This document shows positions 9,331 to 16,896 of a DNA stretch of 64,000 nt, in pieces (position 1 is the stretch's first letter; each line of letters begins with the position of its first letter). The stretch comes from Flavobacteriales bacterium. Lineage in GTDB: Bacteria; Bacteroidota; Bacteroidia; Flavobacteriales_F; PHOS-HE28. Where the stretch lies: positions 1,798,001-1,862,000 of the forward strand of contig JADJQW010000002.1 in assembly GCA_016712535.1 (NCBI GenBank), in the 5' to 3' direction. The notes beneath the pieces were generated by a model. The model saw only the letters and a program-made list of their open reading frames with translations, was not told the origin of the DNA and did no database searches. The translations under genes were made by a program, and so were the position numbers.

Positions 9331-11289
9331 CGCTGCCAGGATCGATTGCGTGACGCAGAAGGGGTGCGTGACGGAGGCTCCGGTGAAGTTCGAGTTGCTC
9401 ACGAGCGTGTTGTTCTGCGCATCGAGCAGTGTGAAGCTCCCGGCTCCGAAAGCGCAGCAGATTCCATCGCCCCAACTATCGTACACAACGAGCTCATGGC
9501 AGCCGTTCGGCACGCACACCACGATCGGTGGCTGCGGATACACCCCGTTCGCAGCCTGGGTCGCGTAAGGCCCCCCACTGGCCAAGATATCCGAGCCATT
9601 GCGGATCACCCAGGTCGTTTCGGATCCATAGCGATCAAGGTTCAGTTGCAAGGTGAGCGAGTTCGGGCCGTACGTGATGTTGCTGTTAGCGGTGTTGTTG
9701 GCCAGGTTCTGGTCGGTGCCGCCGTTGGGCGCGCTCACCGTGGCTGTGAACGTGAGGTAGCCGGCAGGCAGGCTCACCGTGCCGATGGCCACGTTGGTGC
9801 TCGCGCCGCTGATCAAGCTGCCCGTCCAAGGGATGCTGCCCGATGCGCCGCCGCTGATGGACCAGGCGAGCTGGAAGCTGGTGAGCGTGGTGAGGCCGCC
9901 GTTGCGCACGGTGACGGTGGGGCTGATCGTGCCTGAGCAGTTGTTGCCGCTCGCACCGTTGATGCCGGTGATCTGCGCATCGAGGGCGAGGGTGGCGGCA
10001 TTGGGGTCCCAGCCGTCGAGCGTGTTGCCGCAGCTGCCGAGGTAGGTGGAGAGTGAGGTCCAGCTCGTGGAGAACTTGCCGAAGTAATCGTTCACATTGT
10101 TGCTGCAGCTCGCTTCGCCGCCATAGAGCTGGCCGATGATGCGCTTGCTCTGGTTCCACAGGCCGCTGCCGCTGCTGCCGGGCTCGGTGGTGCCATCCTC
10201 CCAAGCGGCGATCCGCCAGCAAGTGGCGCTCCCGTATGTGGCGGTTGTTGCCGCGTTCACATCGAAGCTGATCTTCTTGATGTCGCCGCTGGGGTGGTGG
10301 ATGCAGGTGCTGCTGGTGGGCGCCGTGCCGCTCCGGTCCCATCCGCTGTAGTAAACGCCATAGCTCGATGGGGGCGCGCTGCTCAATTGCAGCAGGGCCA
10401 CGTCGCTTCCAGCGTTGTTCACCAGGTGCGTGGCGCCGCTCACGGTCTGGTTCGTGGGGCCATTGAGGTTCTGGTTGCATACGGAGCTCTGCCAGTTGAA
10501 GCGGAACACCCAGGTGCTCACGTTGGTGACCGGGCTGGGCAGGCAGTGCCGCGCGGTGAGGAAGTATGGAGTTCCATTCTGCGCGCAGTTGTTGAGCAAG
10601 GTGCCTGTGCAGATGCCGTTGCCGCTCACCACGATCATGGCCACGCTGCGGATCTGGTCGTCCCACGGATCGCCCTCCGGGCACACCACGTTGTTGTTGC
10701 ATGAGCCGCTCTCGCCCAGTGCACGGGCATAGCCGAATACATCCCGGTAGCCGTGGGTGACCTGCCCGATGCGAAGCCGGCCTATGGGGCCTTTGGCGGG
10801 TACCTGGTACTCTACGATGATGCGGTCGCCACGCATGGGTTGCACACCCAGCACGCCACCCACGCTGTTCTCGTGCGTGAAGGCGCCGATATGCTCTCCA
10901 TGGCCGTTGATCACGAACACGCGCGCGCCCAAGGGAAGGTGGTATTCGTTGAACTCGAAGTTGATGCTGATCGCACCCGGGCATTCGATCTCCATGCGCC
11001 AAATACGGGTGCCATCCTCCAGCAGTCCCCAAGTCCCGCTGTTCCCAAGGTCGAAATCGACTGCATGGTTGTAACCGAAGCGGTAGGGGATCCCCTTGTC
11101 CAGGTCGTTCAGGGCGTCCTGTGCGGCGAGCTCTGCAAGGTCCGGTGCTGCCAGGGTGGTGCCTTCGATCAGCGGCAGGTCAGCGCCGCGCGCGATGGTC
11201 AATGGAATTCCGCCATGTTCGATTTGCGCGTTGGCAGCCGATGTCGCTGCAAGGAGGCCGGAAAGGACTGCGGTTCTCAGGATGCGCAT
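8611..11289 (-). CDS. Secreted lysyl-endopeptidase-like S1 serine protease with NDRDPIL C-terminal module
   Basis: An 892-residue exported protease of the trypsin fold, closest in motif content to lysyl endopeptidases. Start ATG 11289 gives the signal peptide MRILRTAVLSGLLAATSAANA; an in-frame GTG lies 24 bp upstream. The triad is visible: His248 in TARHC, Asp296 in GSDVALLQL, Ser373 in PGSSGSGL. The prodomain-like part carries the ECPGAISINFEFN segment common to this family. After the protease come an Ig-like stretch (about 450-560), a GSETTW...DSWGDGICC domain (about 565-670) and the shared module from KVFLEGPY to QQLP. Two paralogues at 56557-58773 and 58869-60425 have the same protease domain but end in T9SS type A domains. 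It starts 35 bp after the corrected end of the lysyl-oxidase-like gene, so co-transcription is likely. Confidence 0.92.
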   Translation of the reverse strand: MRILRTAVLSGLLAATSAANAQIEHGGIPLTIARGADLPLIEGTTLAAPDLAELAAQDALNDLDKGIPYRFGYNHAVDFDLGNSGTWGLLEDGTRIWRMEIECPGAISINFEFNEYHLPLGARVFVINGHGEHIGAFTHENSVGGVLGVQPMRGDRIIVEYQVPAKGPIGRLRIGQVTHGYRDVFGYARALGESGSCNNNVVCPEGDPWDDQIRSVAMIVVSGNGICTGTLLNNCAQNGTPYFLTARHCLPSPVTNVSTWVFRFNWQSSVCNQNLNGPTNQTVSGATHLVNNAGSDVALLQLSSAPPSSYGVYYSGWDRSGTAPTSSTCIHHPSGDIKKISFDVNAATTATYGSATCWRIAAWEDGTTEPGSSGSGLWNQSKRIIGQLYGGEASCSNNVNDYFGKFSTSWTSLSTYLGSCGNTLDGWDPNAATLALDAQITGINGASGNNCSGTISPTVTVRNGGLTTLTSFQLAWSISGGASGSIPWTGSLISGASTNVAIGTVSLPAGYLTFTATVSAPNGGTDQNLANNTANSNITYGPNSLTLQLNLDRYGSETTWVIRNGSDILASGGPYATQAANGVYPQPPIVVCVPNGCHELVVYDSWGDGICCAFGAGSFTLLDAQNNTLVSNSNFTGASVTHPFCVTQSILAAPKVFLEGPYGTGPIMSDALRAAALIPATEPFTALSFTHVGSGGETINANVLSTTGNNAIVDWVFLQLRNATAGYPVIATRCALVQRDGDVVDMDGTSAVSFTAPAGNYHVAVLHRNHLGAMTATTRALSGTATVVDFTVPGTTTYGTDARKAIGAVQVLWSGNCNADNTLAYTGSPNDRDPILVRIGGSVPTNTVNGYYLEDVNMDGVVSYTGTLNDRDPILVNIGGSVPTNTRVQQLP

Positions 11290-11324
11290 GGGTTCGGGGA
11301 TTGCAGGATGCACAGCAGAACAGG

Positions 11325-11480
11325 TCAGGGAAGTTGCTCGGTCCGCACGGCGGTGGGCAGCACGCCGCCGATGTTCACCAGGATCGGGTCTCGGTCGTTC
11401 GCCGTGCCGGTGTACTTAACCGCCCCGCTCAGGTTCACATCCTCGGGGAAATAGCCGTTCACGATGCTCGTAGGCACGCT
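11325..11480 (-). pseudogene. Frameshifted tail of the lysyl-oxidase-like gene
   Basis: On the minus strand the lysyl-oxidase-like gene leaves its frame at about 11480. Reading on in the next frame restores the second half of the module: SVPTSIVNGYFPEDVNLSG, then KYTGTANDRDPILVNIGG and the terminal EQLP before a TGA at 11325-11327. The paralogues at the same place read GTGCCGCCGATGCG or CTGCCCCCGATGCG, whereas here one G is missing (CTCCGCCGATGCG on the plus strand). This is either a real recent 1-bp deletion or an assembly error. Confidence 0.85.
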
Positions 11481-12053
11481 CCGCCGATGCGCACCAGGAT
11501 CGGGTCGCGGTCATTGCCGGTACCGACGTACATGAGCAGGTCATCGCTGGAGACGTTACCCGCCCAAAGCTTCAGCGTTCCGTCCTCGCTCTTGCGCGCT
11601 TCGGTGCCGTATGTGAGCGTGGCCGCGGACCTGAAATCGACCGTGATCGGCGTCGTGCTGATGGCCAGCGGTGCCGCGGTCATGGCACCGTGGTGATTCC
11701 GATGGCGCACGGCCACGTGGTAGTTGCCGGGCGGCACTTGCACCAGTACCGGCGATGAGCCATCCATGCCCACCACGTCGCCATCGCGCTGAAGCAGGGC
11801 TGAGCGGGTGCCAACCACTTGCGCAGGCGTGGTCGCCGACCGCAGTTCCACCACGACATGGTCCACGATGGCATTGGAACCGCTGATGCCCAGCACGCCC
11901 GTGGCGATCTGCTCGCCGCCACCCCCGTTCATGTGCGGGTAGCCCATGGCGGTGTAAGGCTCAAGTGTCGGAAGGAAGCCTCCCAAGCGCAGGTCGTCGC
12001 GCATCATCGGCGGGGCGGACGTCGCGTCGTATGGCCCTTCAAGCCACAGTTGC
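11325..12053 (-). repeat. NDRDPIL C-terminal module, copy 3 (frameshifted)
   Basis: Third copy of the module (QLWLEGPY ... NDRDPILVRIGG / frameshift / EDVNLSG ... NDRDPILVNIGG ... EQLP). The second calcium-loop-like motif is degenerate (DVNLSG instead of DVNMDG). Confidence 0.8.
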
Positions 12054-14860
12054 GGGCGCAGCGCCACGGTGTTCGGAACGGTGAGGCAGCCGCCGTTCAC
12101 GCTTGCGATCATGTTATTGCCATCCGGGTTCACGATGTCCTGTACCGAGCTGATGCAGATCTCCGCGCCAGTGAGCGATATGTACGTGATCCGCGCCAAC
12201 GGCACGAAGCCGCTGTTCTTGACCAAGGAGCTGTCCAAGTAGCAGATGCCGATCACCTTGTTGCCGCCGAGCGCGGTGTTCATGCTGATGTCGCCCGCCA
12301 GGTTCGGTGCGAGGTTAGCGGCGCTCTGGATGGTGAGCCCATTGACCGTGAATTCGTAGGCCATCACGCGCGCGTCGGGGTTGCGGATCATCACGTCCAC
12401 GGTCTTGTTCACCGGATTGAAGTTGGCGAGGCTCAATTCGGCCTGTTCGGCGGTGGTGTAGCCGCGCGGGAAATCGAACCATGGGTGGAAATGAAGCACA
12501 TGGCCAGTGGCGTCATGCGATGCTTGCTGCGTGTAGGCGTACACCATGAGCGAAGCGTCGGTCACGGTCACCTCGCCATCGTTGTTCAGGTCATTGCATG
12601 TCGAGGGCGTGATGTCGTCCCCTAGGATGTCCTGCACATAGGCCATGGCGTCGGCCTGGTTCTGCTGGCCCTCGCCGGTAAGGTCGCCGCGCTTGGTGGG
12701 GCCGTTGCATACGCCATTGCAATCGAGTCGCGCGTCGCCGTATGCCTGGCCCTGGCAATCGGTCCATGTGGGACAGTTGGCCACCTGCGTGAAGGAGGGC
12801 ACGTTCTGGGCGTTCCGGGTGATGTTGATGCAGACCTGCGCGAAGTTGTTGGCATAGCTCACCTCATGCCGGCCAAGTGCGTCAGGCGCCTGCTGCCAGT
12901 TGGTGCGGAGCACGAGGGTGTAGGTGCCGCTCGGCACATCGGTGATGTCGATCCAGTTGCAGGTGGTGCCTGTGCCGTACTCGTCGAAGCAGCCGGCGGT
13001 GATGCCCATGTTGCTGCAGCCGAACTGGCCGGTATGCCCTGGGGTGCAGCCCACATCGATCACGCAATAGCCGTTCTTGAATCCGGCAGGGATCGCATTG
13101 TTGTCCTGGTCGAAGAGCAGGTAATCAGCGTAACCGGCGTAATGCGCGTGGCCATGGCAGTTGTTCGTGTTGAACATCTGCGGCTGTGAACTTGGGCTGC
13201 CGATGTAGTAATCCGTTGCCCCGATGTTATTGATGCGCGTGGCGAAGCGCAGCACGTATCGGGATCCGAGCCCGCGCACGCATCCTTCGGTCGGGGCGCA
13301 TGCATCGGTGATGGTGACCTGCTGCAGGGTGAGCGTGCTCTGCAATCGCGGCTGGTCCATGGTGAGGTCCGGGCCATTGGGGCAGCTGGGATTCGGATAG
13401 AAGATGCAGCAATCATCGCAAGGCACCGTGGCCAAGGGCTCGTAGTTGCAGCTCACCGGGTTCATGCACCCGGAGACAGCGCCGAGATAGATGATGCTGA
13501 ACGTGACCGTGCTCCCGCAGCCCAGGGTTGCCGTGTTATGCCCCACGCGCAGGCGGTGGAGGGTGCCGCCCGGCATGTTGGCGTTCACCACGGCTTGACT
13601 GCCGCAGCCTCCATCGTCGTCATCGGCGAAGGTGGCGCCTTCCACGCCGCTGCTCAGCACGATGCTCCCGCAAGCCATGTCATAGATCCAGAGCCTCGTG
13701 TCGCACGCGTTGCTTCCGCAGGTGGTGATCTGGTACTGCCCGGTCTGCGGCGGGGTGAAGGTGTACCACTGCTCCAGCATGGTCGTGGTGGCGGTGGCGA
13801 GCGTTTGCGGGTAGACTCCGGTAAGAGGCGCCAGGGTGATGGGCACGGCGGTGCTGCACGCGAAGCCTGCCGGGCAGTTGAAGGTGGTCTCTTCGAAGCT
13901 GCCGAACTGCCCGCCCTGCTTCATCACCGCGCCATCGAACCACACGAAGTACTGGCCATAGCCATAGGTGTTGTGCCAGATGCCATCGCCCACGGAGTCG
14001 TTGATCCGGAACACCATGCACGTATTCTGCGGCACGCAGATGCTGCTGCTCGTGGTGCCGCTGGCCAAGGTGGCTCCGGTGCTCGCGTTCTTCAGTGTCC
14101 AGCTGGTCTCGCCGGGATAGCTGTCATGGAAGATGTCGATGCGCACGCGCTTCTGGCCGGCGGGACAGCTGTAGTCGCAGCTGCCATTGTTCACGTTCAC
14201 GCTCGCGCTGTAGTTCGCGGCGGTTGTTTCGCTGCAACCGAATACGGGCGTGAGGTTCCCAATGAACACATCATCCAAAGCGATGTCGCTAAGCTGCCCG
14301 CTTCCCGTGATGGCGCGGAAGCGGATCTTCAAGTTGGTCTGTCCGGCATAGGGGGCTAGGCTCAGCCAGCCCTGCTTCCAATAGATGCCTTGATCGCCGC
14401 TTTGGCTCCACAGGCCCTGGGCAACGGTTCCATTCGCATCGATATCGACGTGCAGGCTGCCCAACTGGCTGCCGCGCATGTGGTACCAGAAGGTGAGGTA
14501 TGGCGTGCCGAGCGCGCTGATGTTGAAGCAGGGGGATTCGAGGATAGCGGTCTTGCTCGGGGTGCTGCCAGTGCCCGCGCTCTCCACGTACATGTACTTG
14601 GCGTTGGCCGTGGTGTTGTTCAGCGTGCGATCGGTCCATGGCCCCGTGCCGAGTATGGTGCTGCCGTTGGTGCCATTGTTGTCAACGTTCCACTCGAGAT
14701 CGTCACCGCTGAGGTTCGTCCAATTGGTGGGCAAAGTCCCAGGCGTGCCCACGGTGCCGCTGGTGAAGGGCTGATTATGCGGGAAGCTGGTGATGCACTG
14801 GGCTTGCGCGAAAGCCGGTGCCAAGGCAACGATGAGGAGGGGTAGGGGCTTCAGGTTCAT
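11459..14860 (-). CDS. Secreted protein with lysyl-oxidase-like, dockerin-like and cohesin-like regions
   Basis: A 1133-codon reading frame starting at ATG 14860 with signal peptide MNLKPLPLLIVALAPAFAQA; the 288 codons before this ATG overlap fabI and are rejected. Order seen: MAM/adhesin-like N-terminus (about 22-190), GCSETTAANYSASVN motif, a SYPGETSW...VGDGIW domain (about 215-300), a pre-peptidase-like part (310-460), then a lysyl oxidase region (about 490-690). That region has the copper ligand motif CHGHAHY (His569, 571, 573), Lys595 in AGFKNGYC and Tyr628 in GCFDEYGTG, matching the residues that bind Cu and form the LTQ cofactor in human LOX, and the family sequence CNWIDITDVPSGTY. After it come a dockerin-like pair (about 723-780, DLNNDGEVTVTD), a cohesin-like stretch (about 800-925) and the shared NDRDPIL module, frameshifted at about 11480. 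Expected activity: oxidative deamination of amines or lysines outside the cell; the substrate is unknown. Confidence 0.88.
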   Translation of the reverse strand: MNLKPLPLLIVALAPAFAQAQCITSFPHNQPFTSGTVGTPGTLPTNWTNLSGDDLEWNVDNNGTNGSTILGTGPWTDRTLNNTTANAKYMYVESAGTGSTPSKTAILESPCFNISALGTPYLTFWYHMRGSQLGSLHVDIDANGTVAQGLWSQSGDQGIYWKQGWLSLAPYAGQTNLKIRFRAITGSGQLSDIALDDVFIGNLTPVFGCSETTAANYSASVNVNNGSCDYSCPAGQKRVRIDIFHDSYPGETSWTLKNASTGATLASGTTSSSICVPQNTCMVFRINDSVGDGIWHNTYGYGQYFVWFDGAVMKQGGQFGSFEETTFNCPAGFACSTAVPITLAPLTGVYPQTLATATTTMLEQWYTFTPPQTGQYQITTCGSNACDTRLWIYDMACGSIVLSSGVEGATFADDDDGGCGSQAVVNANMPGGTLHRLRVGHNTATLGCGSTVTFSIIYLGAVSGCMNPVSCNYEPLATVPCDDCCIFYPNPSCPNGPDLTMDQPRLQSTLTLQQVTITDACAPTEGCVRGLGSRYVLRFATRINNIGATDYYIGSPSSQPQMFNTNNCHGHAHYAGYADYLLFDQDNNAIPAGFKNGYCVIDVGCTPGHTGQFGCSNMGITAGCFDEYGTGTTCNWIDITDVPSGTYTLVLRTNWQQAPDALGRHEVSYANNFAQVCINITRNAQNVPSFTQVANCPTWTDCQGQAYGDARLDCNGVCNGPTKRGDLTGEGQQNQADAMAYVQDILGDDITPSTCNDLNNDGEVTVTDASLMVYAYTQQASHDATGHVLHFHPWFDFPRGYTTAEQAELSLANFNPVNKTVDVMIRNPDARVMAYEFTVNGLTIQSAANLAPNLAGDISMNTALGGNKVIGICYLDSSLVKNSGFVPLARITYISLTGAEICISSVQDIVNPDGNNMIASVNGGCLTVPNTVALRPQLWLEGPYDATSAPPMMRDDLRLGGFLPTLEPYTAMGYPHMNGGGGEQIATGVLGISGSNAIVDHVVVELRSATTPAQVVGTRSALLQRDGDVVGMDGSSPVLVQVPPGNYHVAVRHRNHHGAMTAAPLAISTTPITVDFRSAATLTYGTEARKSEDGTLKLWAGNVSSDDLLMYVGTGNDRDPILVRIGGACLRAS

Positions 14861-14944
14861 GGCTTGCCTTTGGATGCCTGCAAAGTATGGGGCCACAGTT
14901 CGCCATGCAATCGGGATCGACGGATTCGCGCGAAGAAGCGCTCC

Positions 14945-14952
14945 TATCTTCG
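14945..14952 (+). promoter_or_regulatory. TATCTTCG -7-like element of fabI
   Basis: TAnnTTCG element 19 nt before the fabI ATG. Confidence 0.4.
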
Positions 14953-14971
14953 CCGCAGACAAAGATTCCCA

Positions 14972-15790
14972 ATGGCCATCGGACTCCTCAACGGCAAGCG
15001 CGGCATCATCAGCGGCGCCCTCAATGAAATGAGCATCGCGTGGAAGGTGGCCGAGCTGGCGCACGCCGAAGGTGCGCGCTTCGTGCTCACCAATGCCCCG
15101 GTGGCCATGCGCATGGGTGAGATCAACAAGCTGGCCGATGCTACCGGGAGCGCGGTGATCGGCGCCGATGCCACCAACGATGCCGATCTGGAGAAGCTCT
15201 TCGCAGAAGCCACCGCCAAGCTCGGCGGCCCGGTGGATTTCCTGCTGCATAGCATCGGCATGAGCCCCAACGTGCGCAAGGGCCGCAAGTACGATGATCT
15301 GAACTACGAGTGGTACAAGCAGACCCTCGATGTGAGCGCCATGAGCTTCCATCGCATGCTGCAAGCCGCGCACAAGGCCGATGCCATCGCGCAAGGCGGC
15401 TCCGTGGTGGCCCTTACGTATATCGCGGCGCAGCGGGTGTTCCCCGACTACGGCGACATGGCCGATGCCAAGGCGCTGCTTGAGAGCATCGGTCGCGGTT
15501 GGGGCTATCGCCTGGGCAAGGCCAAGGGCATCCGCGTGAACACCGTGAGCCAGAGCCCGACGCTCACCACCGCTGGCACAGGCATCAAGGGCTTTGATGG
15601 ATTCTTCGGCTTCGCGCAGGAGATGAGTCCGCTTGGCAATGCGCCCGCTGAGGATTGCGCCCGCTTCTGCCTTGCCCTCTTCAGCGACTACACGCGCTGC
15701 ATCACCATGCAGAACCTCTTCCACGATGGCGGTTTCAGCAGCACCGGCGTCACCCCGGAGGTGATGGCCAAGTTCGTGAAGGAAGCGTAG
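14972..15790 (+). CDS. fabI: Enoyl-[acyl-carrier-protein] reductase (NADH)
   Basis: FabI reduces trans-2-enoyl-ACP in the last step of each fatty acid elongation cycle. The 272-residue protein starts at ATG 14972 (an open frame continues upstream but without conservation). It shows GIISGALNEMSIAWKVAE at the N-terminus (the nucleotide-binding variant of FabI), LLHSIGMSPN, and the Tyr-X6-Lys catalytic pair in VFPDYGDMADAKALLES, followed by GIRVNTVSQSPTLTTAG. The length is normal for the Bacteroidota type. It is monocistronic as far as visible, divergent from the lysyl-oxidase-like gene, and convergent with the universal stress protein gene 49 bp downstream. Confidence 0.95.
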   Translation: MAIGLLNGKRGIISGALNEMSIAWKVAELAHAEGARFVLTNAPVAMRMGEINKLADATGSAVIGADATNDADLEKLFAEATAKLGGPVDFLLHSIGMSPNVRKGRKYDDLNYEWYKQTLDVSAMSFHRMLQAAHKADAIAQGGSVVALTYIAAQRVFPDYGDMADAKALLESIGRGWGYRLGKAKGIRVNTVSQSPTLTTAGTGIKGFDGFFGFAQEMSPLGNAPAEDCARFCLALFSDYTRCITMQNLFHDGGFSSTGVTPEVMAKFVKEA

Positions 15791-15839
15791 CGTCGGCTGG
15801 AACAGGGACCCCTAGGCGGCGACTTCCCGCGTTGCGCGA

Positions 15840-16703
15840 TCACGAACCGACCCGCAGCGTCAGCGTGGGCAGTGGATTTCGGTTGGCGATGGTTTCCGCC
15901 ACGCTTGGATTCAGGAACGCGTTGGCGCCTGTACGACCATGCGTCGCCATTGCGATCAGATCCATGCTCTCGCCCACGGCGAAATCAATGCCCCCTTCTT
16001 GGGGACTGAAGTGATCGACAACATGCAGATTGACCGCCGAGGCGAGCTTCTTCGCCAGCGCTTCGAGTTGCGCGAAGCTCGTGCGCGTGTCTTGGAAGCG
16101 GCCGGGGGTGTTCACGCGAACAAGGTGGAAACGCGTGCGTGGCCCTTCAAGGATCGCCATCAGGCGGTTCAGCTGCTTTTCGGTCCCTTTCTCCATCGGA
16201 TCGGCCAGCAATGCTACTCGTTCCGCGCGCCCGGCCCACTTGTGCCGGATAGTGAGCACAGGTGCTCTGCAATACCGGATCACGCGCTGGGCGTGACTCC
16301 CGAGGAAGGCTTCCTCAAGAGCGCCTGCTCCGTGCGTGCCCATCACAACGAGGTCGGCGCTGAGCTTGGAGGTCGCGTCAACCACTTCCTTCCAGACCGC
16401 GTTCGGCGCCAACGTGTAAGCTGATTTCACGCCGCGCTTCTGCAAAGCCATCGTCGTCACCTCCAATTGCTGCCTTGCTGCGCCTACACGCTGCCGTGCC
16501 TCCGGGTAAAGATCATGCTGGGCCTTGGTTGGCTTGTTAGCAAGCACTGCGGTGCTGAACTGCCCATCCTGCCATGTGCTGGGCACATCCACGGCGTGCA
16601 GCAAATGGATGCTTGCCCCATGCTTCTTGGCCAGTTGAACGGCCGCTTCGAGCGCATTGCTCGCGGGGGCGCTGAAATCGGTGGGAACGAGGATCTTCTT
16701 CAT
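15840..16703 (-). CDS. Universal stress protein, two UspA domains
   Basis: A 287-residue cytoplasmic protein made of two tandem UspA domains. The first (1-150) begins KKILVPTDFS and carries the ATP-type motif VVMGTHGAGALEEAFLGS; the second (about 155-287) has VALLADPMEKG and AMATHGRTGANAFLNPS, where the second glycine-serine of the nucleotide loop is replaced, so only the first domain looks fully competent. Such tandem Usp proteins are common in Bacteroidota and are linked to starvation or stress adaptation; a specific role cannot be read here. Both this gene and gltA are on the minus strand, 193 bp apart. Confidence 0.92.
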   Translation of the reverse strand: MKKILVPTDFSAPASNALEAAVQLAKKHGASIHLLHAVDVPSTWQDGQFSTAVLANKPTKAQHDLYPEARQRVGAARQQLEVTTMALQKRGVKSAYTLAPNAVWKEVVDATSKLSADLVVMGTHGAGALEEAFLGSHAQRVIRYCRAPVLTIRHKWAGRAERVALLADPMEKGTEKQLNRLMAILEGPRTRFHLVRVNTPGRFQDTRTSFAQLEALAKKLASAVNLHVVDHFSPQEGGIDFAVGESMDLIAMATHGRTGANAFLNPSVAETIANRNPLPTLTLRVGS

Positions 16704-16896
16704 GGATACGGGAGGTGTGCCCCCGAAGGGAACGCTGTGCGCGACCTCCGAGGATGATGATCGACTGGATCGATACTGATTGTTGTCAGTGCCGGGTGCC
16801 CCCTTAGGCCTCCAAGTTGTTTCACCCGCCCGTACCGATGGCCATACAGCACGAACGGCCCCATTCGGAGCCGCTCTTGAGCGCTTATTCAGAAGG

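Noticed and set aside
14861..15724. N-terminal extension of the lysyl-oxidase-like reading frame by 288 codons
   Set aside because: It runs antisense to fabI and precedes a clear signal peptide at 14860.
16775..16790. ACTGA...TCAGT inverted repeat between the Usp gene and gltA
   Set aside because: Only five base pairs, no conserved partner elsewhere; not enough to call an operator.
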